DNA of 32,048 nt from Candidatus Cloacimonadota bacterium (GTDB taxonomy: Bacteria > Cloacimonadota > Cloacimonadia > Cloacimonadales > JAFGVF01): contig JAEKNW010000322.1 of the NCBI GenBank assembly GCA_016838885.1, forward strand, positions 1 to 32,048, read 5' to 3'. Shown one piece after another: positions 16,210 to 24,558 of this stretch. Under the pieces are notes generated by a model, which was not told the DNA's origin, did no database searches, and saw only the letters and a list, made by a program, of their open reading frames with translations. The first letter of the stretch is position 1. Each line of letters starts with the position of its first letter. A program made the translations under genes and the position numbers.

Positions 16210-17286
16210 TTAATAAGGTTTACCCCAAGAGCTCTTGGAAATTAACTTATTGATTGTTCTGTCAATCTCCTCCTTAGCTCTTAAACTTGCTTTCCCATCT
16301 AATTCACCAAACATTTTATCATTATAGAATTTTCTTTTAACCTGATGAATATCCTCACCATCAATGACCTTTTCTATAGTCTTATACATCTCTTCAAAAG
16401 TATCAACTCGATAAGTTATCTCATCTAACATGTCCACAATCTCTGAAGATATTCGTCCTCCAATAGGTATTCTATAAGTTATGACAGGCTTATCAAGGGC
16501 AGTAAATTCCGCAATAATCGAAGAAATATCTCCAACCATTAGATCTGCAATCATTAGATATGGAAGAATATTTTTATCTTCAATATAATGGATCTTGTGA
16601 TTATTCTTTAACTCACTTTTGATAGACTCTGGAGTCCATTCATGCACAGTAACCAGAATATTATAGTTTTCTGAAATTAGATCTAACTTATCATACCATT
16701 TGAGAATAGCCGAATAATTACTTTTGCTCCAGGTTGCAGAGAATATGATGGTAGGTTTATCAGACTTAAATCCCAGCTCATGTCTTAGTTTATTTAGCTG
16801 TTCAGAAGTAATAGAACCATCGAAAGCATCATCTAATTTGGGGAATCCAACTCCAACTCCGTTTTTTATTCCTAAGTATTGAGCTTGTATCGCTTCTGTA
16901 GGGGATGTAAAAAGAAAAAGGTCAAATTCATTATAAGACTTAGCTTTGATAAAATCTTTGAAATGATATGGACCATGCCTCATCCCAATTTTGATAATAT
17001 TTTGAAGAGGATATCGCCAAGTTGAATGCCTACACATAATTACTACATCCGGATAGGATGGATAGATTATAGTAATTACACCTAGAGATTCTAGTGCTTT
17101 CTGTAATTTTCTATCTTTGACTACCACTCTTATCTGGGGAGATAGTCCTAAAATCTTTTTAAAACAGATATAATCTGTCACATTATCACAATAAAAATCA
17201 ATCTGGAGATTTGCCTCATTCTTATGCTTTAACTTCCAAGCAATCAAATAGGGTAAATAATTACGTATTTTTTTTATGTCTGCCAC
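16210..17286 (-). CDS. CDP-glycerol glycerophosphotransferase family protein
   Basis: This 358-residue protein resembles the TagB/TagF-type polyol-phosphate polymerase domain: GMRHGPYHFKDF, LFLFTSPTEAIQAQYLGIKNGVGVGFPKLDDAF, TIIFSATWSKSNYSAILKWYDKL, ILVTVHEW and DLMVGDISSIIAEFTALDKPVITYR. In Gram-positive bacteria such enzymes move glycerol-phosphate units from CDP-glycerol. In diderms, family members decorate capsules or lipopolysaccharide with phosphoglycerol or related groups. There is no signal peptide; it is probably cytoplasmic or membrane-peripheral. It follows the MsbA-like gene by 39 bases. The role in core or O-chain modification is inferred from context. Confidence 0.8.
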   Translation of the reverse strand: MADIKKIRNYLPYLIAWKLKHKNEANLQIDFYCDNVTDYICFKKILGLSPQIRVVVKDRKLQKALESLGVITIIYPSYPDVVIMCRHSTWRYPLQNIIKIGMRHGPYHFKDFIKAKSYNEFDLFLFTSPTEAIQAQYLGIKNGVGVGFPKLDDAFDGSITSEQLNKLRHELGFKSDKPTIIFSATWSKSNYSAILKWYDKLDLISENYNILVTVHEWTPESIKSELKNNHKIHYIEDKNILPYLMIADLMVGDISSIIAEFTALDKPVITYRIPIGGRISSEIVDMLDEITYRVDTFEEMYKTIEKVIDGEDIHQVKRKFYNDKMFGELDGKASLRAKEEIDRTINKLISKSSWGKPY

Positions 17287-17325
17287 GGTTTTTATCTTCT
17301 TCTATGCAAAAAAAAGTAACTTCTT

Positions 17326-19212
17326 TTATTTATACTGCAAATCATATAATTCTTTATATCTGCCACAAGTATTAAGCAACTCCTCATGTTTTCCGATACC
17401 AACGACTTTCCCATCTTCCATGACAATAATTTTACTACTGCTGATAATAGTAGAAAGCCTGTGAGCTATCATGATTACTGTTCTGTTTTTTGTAGCTTTT
17501 TCAATAGCAATTTGAACATTATTCTCTGAATCTGTATCCAAAGCAGAGGTTGCTTCATCAAAGATTAAGATTGGCGGATTATCGATAATAGCACGGGCAA
17601 TACAAATTCTCTGTTTTTGTCCCCCTGATAAATTTGACCCTTTAGTGTCTAACATCTGATCATATCCATTTTCTAATTTTTCAATAAATTCACTGGCATA
17701 AGCAATTTCTGCTGAGGTTATTATATCTTCCCTCTGGACTTCTTTACGAGAACCATAAGCAATATTGTTAGCTATTGTATCACTGAACAGAATAGACTCT
17801 TGGGTAACTAATCCGAACAAGGCTCTGAGGTCATTAATTTTGATTTTAGTTAGGGGAACTCCGTCAATAGTAATTGAACCACTTTGATAGTCATATAATC
17901 GATTAATTAAGTTGATTATAGTCGATTTACCTGAACCTGATGAACCTACGATACCAATAGTCTCACCTTTTTTTATTTCAAAAGAAACATCATTTATCAC
18001 ATGTTTATCTGCTTTATATCCGAAAACTACATTTTTCAAAACAATCTTATCTATGAAATCCTCTTTAGGAATAGGATTAGGGTCTTCTTTTATCTCTTGT
18101 TCTAGATGGATAACTTCGGCAACCCTGTCTAATGAAACATTGGCTTTCTTAAAATCTGTATAGGCTTTAGTCAGTACCTTCAATGGGTGTAACATGGAAA
18201 AAATAGCAGCCAAAAAAGCAGTGAAGCTACCCAGAGAAAAATCAGATTGATCATTAACTATCATTCTGGCACCAATTAAAATAACAATTATTCCTGTGGC
18301 CATAGAAGTTAACTCAGACAAAGGTACATTTAGAGCAGCATAAATCTGGCTTTTAATCTTTAGTTTCATATATTTATCATTAACGATGCCCATTCTATCC
18401 TGTTCATACTTCTCTCTGGAAAAAGCCTTGACTATCTTCATACTACTTAAGACTTCTTCTATGTTTGAGAAAAGAGTAGAGGCTTGCCCTTGGATTCGTT
18501 TAGCATATTTTTTAATTTTCTTGCCTAAGAAACTAACACCCCAAGTAAATATTGGCACTATGATTAAACTCATTAAAAAAAGTTCTGTATTGATAAACAT
18601 AGCTATAAAAATAAAAATTACTACCGTTAACAAATCTCTTAAAATGTTAAATATTGAAGATATGTATAAGTCGCTAATCATGTTAACATCATTTACCATT
18701 CTAACAATTGAATCGCCAACTCTATTCTTATTAAAAAAGGCAACTGATTGTTTTAAATAACTATCAAAAATCTCATTCCTGATATCTCTTACAGCTTTTG
18801 ATTTTAAAGCAGTAAAAGAAAATCTATTTAACATATAAAAGACGTTTTTTAAGATAAGGGCCAGGAAGATTATCGTTAATACTAAATAGAGAAGTTGAAT
18901 TGGAGATGAGTCCTCAAAAACTTGTTTATAGTTGGTTATTAACAAATCAAGACTACTTTTATTAAAAATATTCAAATTCCCTGAACTAATGAAGTCAGAT
19001 GTCTTATTGGATAAAGCAGTCAGAATTTCTCCACTACTTGTGTATATAACTTCTCTGTCTAAATTGGTAAATACATAATCAAAAAGTGGTACCAATAGTG
19101 TAATAGTAGCTCCACTAAACATAGCAAAGAAGATCATGGTGATTATTCCCACCACTAAATTCGTTTTATATTTGAATATTTTAGAACTTATTATTTTTAC
19201 TTTTTTGTTCAT
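17326..19212 (-). CDS. MsbA-like lipid/glycolipid flippase (type I ABC exporter half-transporter)
   Basis: This protein of about 628 residues has a six-helix ABC exporter domain followed by an ATPase domain. The N-terminal helices include NLVVGIITMIFFAMFSGATITLLVPLFDYVF. The ATPase has Walker A GSSGSGKST, the Q-loop VTQESILFSDT, signature LSGGQKQR, Walker B ILIFDEATSALD and the H-loop IAHRLS. Fusion order and length match MsbA, which flips lipid A-core across the inner membrane; neighbouring core glycosyltransferases support this. The frame can be opened to 19407, but that extension runs through palindromic copy C. ATG at 19210-19212 has AAAGGTGA a few bases upstream and gives a normal exporter N-terminus. 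It is the first gene of the minus-strand glycan operon. Confidence 0.86.
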   Translation of the reverse strand: MNKKVKIISSKIFKYKTNLVVGIITMIFFAMFSGATITLLVPLFDYVFTNLDREVIYTSSGEILTALSNKTSDFISSGNLNIFNKSSLDLLITNYKQVFEDSSPIQLLYLVLTIIFLALILKNVFYMLNRFSFTALKSKAVRDIRNEIFDSYLKQSVAFFNKNRVGDSIVRMVNDVNMISDLYISSIFNILRDLLTVVIFIFIAMFINTELFLMSLIIVPIFTWGVSFLGKKIKKYAKRIQGQASTLFSNIEEVLSSMKIVKAFSREKYEQDRMGIVNDKYMKLKIKSQIYAALNVPLSELTSMATGIIVILIGARMIVNDQSDFSLGSFTAFLAAIFSMLHPLKVLTKAYTDFKKANVSLDRVAEVIHLEQEIKEDPNPIPKEDFIDKIVLKNVVFGYKADKHVINDVSFEIKKGETIGIVGSSGSGKSTIINLINRLYDYQSGSITIDGVPLTKIKINDLRALFGLVTQESILFSDTIANNIAYGSRKEVQREDIITSAEIAYASEFIEKLENGYDQMLDTKGSNLSGGQKQRICIARAIIDNPPILIFDEATSALDTDSENNVQIAIEKATKNRTVIMIAHRLSTIISSSKIIVMEDGKVVGIGKHEELLNTCGRYKELYDLQYK

Positions 19213-19262
19213 CTTCACCTTTAAATATTTAATTTGTATCATTTTTATGGTTTTACTTTTTT

Positions 19263-19268
19263 TGTCAA
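19263..19268 (-). promoter_or_regulatory. Possible -35 box of the MsbA-led operon
   Basis: A perfect TTGACA reads on the minus strand about 50 bases before the msbA-like ATG, in an AT-rich stretch. No clear -10 box lies at a standard distance (CATAAA is only about 13 bases away), so this is a weak call based on position and on TTGACA occurring before two other operons. Confidence 0.3.
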
Positions 19269-19361
19269 TATGTTTAGAAAAGGACTCTTCTGAATAGAAT
19301 AAATCGGATGAAACCCAAGATAACATTTGCGTAGGAATATAAATTGCATATTCATATATTA

Positions 19362-19430
19362 AACCTGAATGATGCAGTAAAACTTTGATGAAGAGTGCTA
19401 TTCGCAAAGGTCTAATGCATTATTTGGGTT
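19362..19430 (+). repeat. Short palindromic element, copy C (69 bp, hairpin top deleted)
   Basis: It begins AACCTGAATGATGCAG and ends AATGCATTATTTGGGTT, the same two terminal arms as the full elements. The left arm runs only to GAAGAGTGCTAT, then jumps straight to TCGCAAAGGTCTA of the right arm. About 95 central bases, both upper stem halves and the apex, are missing, so the remainder is still one hairpin. It lies in the divergent region between the msbA-like gene and the C25-family gene. Confidence 0.87.
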
Positions 19431-19471
19431 AGATAAGTGAAATAATATTGAAATTAATATGGAGGAAATAT

Positions 19472-22400
19472 ATGAAGAAGTTTTTTAATACGCTTTTAGC
19501 TTTAATGCTATTTTCCAGCATTTTTGCCCTGAGCAACGAACAGGTAAACACCTATGGGAATAGTGTAAATTATTCCTATGAACTGACGCGATCAGAGGAT
19601 TTACCAGAAATTATTAGTAGAACCTTTGCCCTGCCAGCTACTGAAGCTGAACTTTTTATAAATTCAGCTTTATTAGTAACTTATGATGAAAGTGGCAATA
19701 TTGTTGAATCAACCCGTAATATCAATGATCAGATTGTTAATCTAAGTCATTCTTTCCAAATGAGAGAAATGCATGGATTTACCGTTGATATTAATCTTAA
19801 TCAAGATTTAAGAAATGGACATCGTCAAGTATTAGAATCTCTTGATTTTGAAGTTAGAGGAACAAATTACGTTGATCCTCCTACAGAAATCTCAGAAGCA
19901 TTTTTAAGTTCTTACAAGAAACTGGCAAGCAACTTCAATGATTCATACCTCTCTTCTCTTCCCCTCTCTCGTCCTAGTATGTTGATAGTGTATCCATCTT
20001 CTCAATTAGAAAATTTCATGAACATTTTTATGAGATGGAAAAGAGCATCAGGTTTTGAAGTTGGAACATTATTAAAAGACCCATCATGGAACACTGCATC
20101 ACTAGTCAAGCAAAACATCGCTGCCTATTATGAAGTCCACAAACCTGACTATATTATGTTGATTGGTGACACTTCAGGTTCATTTGTAATTCCTACCAAC
20201 ATGTTTATTTCTCCTGATGGAACAGAAAATGATGCAGATGATAACTTTTACACTCTTTTAGAGGGTGATGAAACTGATTATTTCCCTGAAGCTTTAATTG
20301 GCCGTTTTTCAATTGGAGACGCTCTTAACTTAGCAGTTCAAGCCTCCAAGACTATCACCTACGAAAGAGATCCTGATATTGAACCGGGAGCTGATAATGA
20401 ATGGATGACCAGAGCCCTAGTTGTTGCAGGAAACTATGCAGAAAATAATCTACAACCAAGTACTCCTGTCAGAATGTCTCGCTGGGTTCGTGAAAAGTTT
20501 TTAGAAAAAGGATACACTCAAGTTGATACAGTATTCTACCCACCAACATATCCAGGTACCGGAGCTATCACATCTGCAATAACAAATGGAACCCAATATA
20601 TCTCCTATCGCGGTTGGGGTGATGCTAATGGTTGGCATTATCCTCTATTCCACATGGGTGATTTGAATCAAGTATCTAACGTTAATAAATTACCGATTGT
20701 TTATTCCATCGTTTGTAACACCGGTGATTTCGCTAACTCTGTTAACCCAAGCTTTGGTGAATTCTGGATGCGCCTGGGAACAACCTCAAACCCTAAAGGA
20801 AGTGTGGCTTTTGTAGGTCCTTCAGATCTTCATACAAAAACAAAGTTCAATAACGCTATTTCCACAGGTATGTTCTATAGTTTCCTTCAAGATGACACAA
20901 GAATTTTCGGTTCTACTGTTTTGGATGGAAAAATTGAACTGTATAATAACTATCCCCTTGACAGAGAACACGGTGGATATGTTCAATTCTACTTCCATGT
21001 TTACAACATGCTAAGTGACCCTTCCCTAAAAATGTGGGTAAAGATTCCTTCAGCTATCGTAGCAACAGGTATTCCTTACTCTCTTGATGCAGGTACTAGT
21101 TACATAGAATTAGAATTTCCTGAAGAGTTAAATAATGCCATTGTTACAACCACTAAAAATCAGATAGATTATGAATACGTTAGGGTAATAAATGGTTCAG
21201 CTATTGTGCCAATCAACACCACTATTGAGGGTGATGAAGTAAAATTAACTATAACAAAAGTAAATTATAAACCCCTAAGAGCTGATATCCCAATTACTAC
21301 TGAGAATAATATCGCTATCACTAATACCGTTCTTGATAACTATCTTCAACCCGGATATAGTTCAAATATGACTATTCACCTATATAATCACGGGTCAAAC
21401 TACGAAAACGTAGTTGCTGAATTAAGTACTATCAATCCACATATTTCAATTAGTGAATTTTCTCAAACAGTTGGAAATATGAATACTGGCACTACTGCTT
21501 CAATCAACTTTAACATTGAAGTTTCTAATGAAGCTGTGTTTGGTGAAATTGCTGATTTTGAACTCTCACTTACCCCTTCTGGTAATAGTGAGAAATTTAG
21601 CAAGTATTTAACTGGTGGAAATCCTCATTATATCCTCCACAACGGAGAAATTATCCCTGGAGAAGCTAACCAAATACAAGTTACTTTCAGAAATATTGCT
21701 AGTGTAGACTTAGCCTCTGGTAATGTGCAAATTACTGCTCTACATTCAGGTGTTATAAATAATCAGATGAATTTAGAATATAGTTCAGCTGCCGTTAATA
21801 ACACTACAACCTTAACCTTCTCTCCAGAGCTTGATGCCTTGGCAACTCCAGGTGCACCTGTTCTCTTTAGATTTGATTTTACAGAATCACTTACCGGATA
21901 TGCAATTACTAAGTTTGTAATCATCCCAATTAGTGGAGCTGAACCTAGTCATCCTACCGGACCAGACACTTATGGATATTATGCTTATGGCAGTAATGAC
22001 ACATCATATTCTTCTGCTCCTGTCTATGATTGGGTAGATATCGATCCTATTGAAGGTGGTTCCGGCGCTGTTCAAATCTTAGGAGATGATGATTCCTATG
22101 TAACAGACCTACCCTTTACTTTCAGGTACTATGGACAAGACTTCGATGAAGTTACTATCTGTTCTAATGGCTGGATGAGCTTTGGATCTACTTGGTATGT
22201 TAACTTTACAAACTCAGCTATACCTTCTGATCTAGGTCCTAAGTATCAAGTTTGCCCAAATTGGGACGATTTAAAAGGCCTCCAAACTCAACAGAATGTC
22301 TTTGCTGATATGAGAATTAGCACTTATCATGATGAAGTTAATAACAGGTTTATTATTGAATGGAACGATACTTATACTCAATCCACTATTGATCAATTTG

Positions 22401-22957
22401 AGAACGCTGATTTACAGAAGTTCCAAGTTATCTTAGAACCAATTCCTAGTGAAGACGGTGATTTAATTTTCCAATACCACACTTTCTCTAATCCTTCTGC
22501 TGTAAGTAATTTTACTACTGTAGGAATCATGAACGGAGAAAGAAATGATGGTATTCAATATACTTATGCCAATATCTATCCGGAATCAGCTCAAGAAATC
22601 TCAGATGGATTTGCTATAAGGTTCACTAAAACTCCTCCAGACTCTTTTGTTAGTAACGATAATGATGCAATAGTGCCTCAATCATACTTACTTCAAAACT
22701 ACCCTAATCCTTTCAACCCTGAGACAAATATAACTTTTGCTCTTAAGGAGAAAAGCACTAATACTGAACTAGCAGTCTATAATATCAAGGGTCAGTTAGT
22801 AAAAACTCTTGTTCATGGAACTGTTGAGGCAGGAACTCATAATATCGTTTGGAATGGTTCTAATAATAAAGACCAAGCAGTTGCCTCTGGTGTATATTAC
22901 TACAAATTGAAAACTGAAAACCAAACCATTACTAAGAAAATGATTCTTATGAAATAG
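19472..22957 (+). CDS. Secreted C25 (gingipain-type) peptidase-family protein with type IX sorting domain
   Basis: This protein of about 1161 residues has a signal peptide (MKKFFNTLLALMLFSSIFALS), a pro-region, a C25 domain, beta-sandwich repeats, a nidogen-like domain (LPFTFRYYGQDFDEVTICSNGWMSFGSTW) and a FlgD-like C-terminal sorting domain (LLQNYPNPFNPETNITFAL...GVYYYKL...KKMILMK). It should be exported by Sec, pass the outer membrane by the type IX system and be surface-attached or released. The catalytic Cys is visible (YSIVCNTGDF, C415), but the usual GHG reads GWG (W382), with another His seven residues on (H389), so activity is uncertain. The frame opens at a TTG at 19448, but ATG at 19472 follows GGAGG by six bases and gives a proper signal peptide. 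It is a single-gene unit with a strong terminator downstream. Confidence 0.88.
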   Translation: MKKFFNTLLALMLFSSIFALSNEQVNTYGNSVNYSYELTRSEDLPEIISRTFALPATEAELFINSALLVTYDESGNIVESTRNINDQIVNLSHSFQMREMHGFTVDINLNQDLRNGHRQVLESLDFEVRGTNYVDPPTEISEAFLSSYKKLASNFNDSYLSSLPLSRPSMLIVYPSSQLENFMNIFMRWKRASGFEVGTLLKDPSWNTASLVKQNIAAYYEVHKPDYIMLIGDTSGSFVIPTNMFISPDGTENDADDNFYTLLEGDETDYFPEALIGRFSIGDALNLAVQASKTITYERDPDIEPGADNEWMTRALVVAGNYAENNLQPSTPVRMSRWVREKFLEKGYTQVDTVFYPPTYPGTGAITSAITNGTQYISYRGWGDANGWHYPLFHMGDLNQVSNVNKLPIVYSIVCNTGDFANSVNPSFGEFWMRLGTTSNPKGSVAFVGPSDLHTKTKFNNAISTGMFYSFLQDDTRIFGSTVLDGKIELYNNYPLDREHGGYVQFYFHVYNMLSDPSLKMWVKIPSAIVATGIPYSLDAGTSYIELEFPEELNNAIVTTTKNQIDYEYVRVINGSAIVPINTTIEGDEVKLTITKVNYKPLRADIPITTENNIAITNTVLDNYLQPGYSSNMTIHLYNHGSNYENVVAELSTINPHISISEFSQTVGNMNTGTTASINFNIEVSNEAVFGEIADFELSLTPSGNSEKFSKYLTGGNPHYILHNGEIIPGEANQIQVTFRNIASVDLASGNVQITALHSGVINNQMNLEYSSAAVNNTTTLTFSPELDALATPGAPVLFRFDFTESLTGYAITKFVIIPISGAEPSHPTGPDTYGYYAYGSNDTSYSSAPVYDWVDIDPIEGGSGAVQILGDDDSYVTDLPFTFRYYGQDFDEVTICSNGWMSFGSTWYVNFTNSAIPSDLGPKYQVCPNWDDLKGLQTQQNVFADMRISTYHDEVNNRFIIEWNDTYTQSTIDQFENADLQKFQVILEPIPSEDGDLIFQYHTFSNPSAVSNFTTVGIMNGERNDGIQYTYANIYPESAQEISDGFAIRFTKTPPDSFVSNDNDAIVPQSYLLQNYPNPFNPETNITFALKEKSTNTELAVYNIKGQLVKTLVHGTVEAGTHNIVWNGSNNKDQAVASGVYYYKLKTENQTITKKMILMK

Positions 22958-23008
22958 TCTCTTGCTTCGCATGAATGAAAAAATGAAAAGATAAAAATGA
23001 AAATTAAT

Positions 23009-23040
23009 AAAAGCCCCGCTGATGCGGGGCTTTTTCTTTT
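23009..23040 (+). terminator. Rho-independent terminator after the C25-family gene
   Basis: AAAGCCCCGC, loop TGAT, GCGGGGCTTT forms a strong stem followed by TTTTTCTTTTT on the plus strand. It lies about 50 bases after the stop at 22957. The opposite strand also has a short T run, so some bidirectional action is possible. Confidence 0.92.
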
Positions 23041-23041
23041 T

Positions 23042-23120
23042 CACCACAAAGACACAAAGGCACTAAGAAAAGGAAGAAAGTCTATCCACGAATTACACGA
23101 ATTACACCAAGAAGAAAGGG
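23042..23120. repeat. Two short tandem motifs typical of dispersed intergenic repeats
   Basis: CACAAAGACACAAAGGCAC (9-base period) begins near 23045, and ACGAATTACACGAATTACAC (10-base period) begins near 23097. I recall similar strings scattered through intergenic DNA of many environmental bacteria, but only one copy of each is present here, so the assignment rests on memory. Confidence 0.45.
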
Positions 23121-23225
23121 CTCTCTCTCAAGTAGAGTGGGTCTTAGAAAAAAAGTAATAGAAGTATCTTTGAAGTATGCCATGTTTACAACAGATACAG
23201 GGCTGTAAAAACACACCCTTCTACC

Positions 23226-23383
23226 AGCTGCAGAGGCAGCAACATCTTTGTAGATAAGAGATGCCAAACCATTTTCTAAGCTCCAGAGGAGCGACATCTT
23301 TGTAGATAAGAGATGCCAAACCATTATCTTAGCTGCAGAGGCAGCGACATCTTTGTAGACCAGAAAACCTAACCCATCACTAA
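23226..23383. repeat. Three tandem 52-53-base repeats with a small stem-loop each
   Basis: Units start at about 23226, 23279 and 23331. Each opens with a hairpin (GCTGC-AGAG-GCAGC, GCTCC-AGA-GGAGC, GCTGC-AGAG-GCAGC) followed by (G/A)ACATCTTTGTAGA. Units 1 and 2 continue TAAGAGATGCCAAACCATT, where CATCT and AGATG form a second small stem; unit 3 diverges after TAGA. The hairpin base pair that differs in unit 2 changes on both sides. Confidence 0.85.
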
Positions 23384-23515
23384 GCTTTATATTGTAAACA
23401 GTATAATAAGAAAACTTGTCAAAATTAAACTTTGCTCTTTATCTGAAAGCAGACTAAATCCCACATTTTTCTAAGTGCCTTTAATAGGCATGTCAAAAGG
23501 GTTTGCCTAGTGATG

Positions 23516-23565
23516 CCTTTAAGTATCTCGATGAATCATTGGGAATTCATCGAGATACTTAAAGG
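23516..23565. repeat. Perfect 21-bp inverted repeat with an 8-base loop
   Basis: The left arm 23516-23536 begins CCTTTAAGTATCTCG and the right arm 23545-23565 is its exact reverse complement; the loop is CATTGGGA. No T run follows on either strand, so it is not a standard terminator. Confidence 0.9.
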
Positions 23566-23708
23566 AATGACTATGGTTTCCCTAGGATTAGACTAAGGAC
23601 TACGATATCATCATTGTAAATCCTATTACAAGATAAATAGTGAAATAAATCTTATCATTAGGTATCTGTTACATCTATGTCATCAGTGTTCCATTCTTCT
23701 TCTCAATT

Positions 23709-23784
23709 AAACAAATAAACAAATAAACAAATAAACAGTTAAACAAATAAACAAATAAACAAATAAACAAATAAACAAATAAAC
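23709..23784. repeat. Octamer tandem array (AAATAAAC)
   Basis: After an initial AAAC there are three AAATAAAC units, one variant AGTTAAAC, five more AAATAAAC units, then AGTTATTT, whose TTA is the stop codon (minus strand) of the TSUP gene. The array lies just outside the reading frame and could vary in length between strains without changing the protein. Confidence 0.92.
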
Positions 23785-23786
23785 AG

Positions 23787-24557
23787 TTATTTAAACTGGT
23801 CCCAAACTACTTTAATCAAGAGTAATATCAAGACAAAGATAAAGACTGGTTTAATAAAACTATTTCCTTTCTTGACTACTAAGTATGATCCGGTTAAATT
23901 ACCTAAGATACCACATATTGCAGCTGGAATAGCAATTTCATAATTGACTTTTCCACTAGCAATAAATGTAACTACTGTAGCAAGATTAGAAGCCAAGTTA
24001 ACGACTTTGGCATTAGCATTAGCAACTACGAAATCATAACTAAGTACCGAAGTATAAATTAAGATTAGAAAGGCACCGGTTCCAGGACCAAAAAAACCGT
24101 CGTAAAAACCTATACCCAATCCGGCTATAACTGCTGTTATGAGCTTTTTTTTAAGACTGACAGTATGAGAGTTATTAATTTTCCCCAGCTTATTATTAGT
24201 GATCAAAATAATAGCAATGACAGGGAGTGCAATGATGAGCAGAATGTTTAGAAAATCTGGAGCTAGATACAAAACTGTTTTTGTTCCAAAAAAGGACCCG
24301 ATAAGAGCAAAAAAAGCACTAAACAAGGCAACTTTCGTATCGATAAGATTATTACGAAAGTATCTGATTGTTGTGAAAATAGTCCCATTAGCTGAAGAAA
24401 ACTTATTGTTTCCTAGAGCAAAATGGGGTGGTAATCCAGCTGCTAAGTAGGCTGGAATGGAGATTAATCCCCCGCCCCCAGCCATTGAGTCAATAAGACC
24501 GGCTAAGAAGATAGCCGGTAAAATAATCACCATTCCATAAGGTTGCAACATTTCCAT
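23787..24557 (-). CDS. TSUP (TauE/SafE, YfcA-like) membrane permease
   Basis: This 256-residue polytopic protein has about eight hydrophobic segments. The N-terminus ILPAIFLAGLIDSMAGGGGLISIPAYLAAGLPPHFALGNNKFSS carries the family's glycine-rich and N-K-x-S motif. The second half repeats the pattern (GIGFYDGFFGPGTGAFLILIYTSVLSYDFVVANANAKVVNLASN). Family members move sulfur-containing organic anions or sulfite across the inner membrane, but the substrate of this one cannot be told. The start lies one base after the stop of the giant outer-membrane protein gene, so it is the last gene of the ybeY-led operon. Its stop codon touches the octamer array. Confidence 0.86.
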   Translation of the reverse strand: MEMLQPYGMVIILPAIFLAGLIDSMAGGGGLISIPAYLAAGLPPHFALGNNKFSSANGTIFTTIRYFRNNLIDTKVALFSAFFALIGSFFGTKTVLYLAPDFLNILLIIALPVIAIILITNNKLGKINNSHTVSLKKKLITAVIAGLGIGFYDGFFGPGTGAFLILIYTSVLSYDFVVANANAKVVNLASNLATVVTFIASGKVNYEIAIPAAICGILGNLTGSYLVVKKGNSFIKPVFIFVLILLLIKVVWDQFK

Positions 24558-24558
24558 A

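Larger units (their letters stand above)
22958..23786. other. Gene-free, repeat-rich region between convergent units
   Basis: No convincing gene lies in these 829 bases; open frames here run through repeats and lack recognisable protein features. Contents in order: terminator (23009-23040), short tandem motifs (23042-23120), a unique stretch, three 52-53-base repeats (23226-23383), a small TGCCT/AGGCA hairpin near 23477-23491, a perfect 21-bp hairpin (23516-23565), a unique AT-rich stretch, and an octamer array (23709-23784) that stops at the TSUP stop codon. Confidence 0.75.

Noticed and set aside
17292-17340. GCAAAAAAAAGTAACTTC resembles the inner right arm of the palindromic element
   Set aside because: Only a short AT-rich match with an indel, partly inside the msbA-like coding end; chance similarity is likely.
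19300-19361. AACCCAAGATAACATTTGCG upstream of copy C resembles an inverted terminal arm
   Set aside because: Several mismatches and wrong spacing; not strong enough to call another copy.
19213-19407. A longer start for the MsbA-like protein (65 extra residues)
   Set aside because: The extension passes through palindromic copy C and has no exporter-like features; ATG at 19212 has a good ribosome-binding site.
23082-23324. An 80-codon open frame on the minus strand in the repeat region
   Set aside because: It is made of the 52-base repeats and neighbouring motifs and shows no codon or protein signature.
23709-23784. Octamer array considered as a CRISPR array
   Set aside because: Units are 8 bases with no spacers, so it is a simple tandem repeat.
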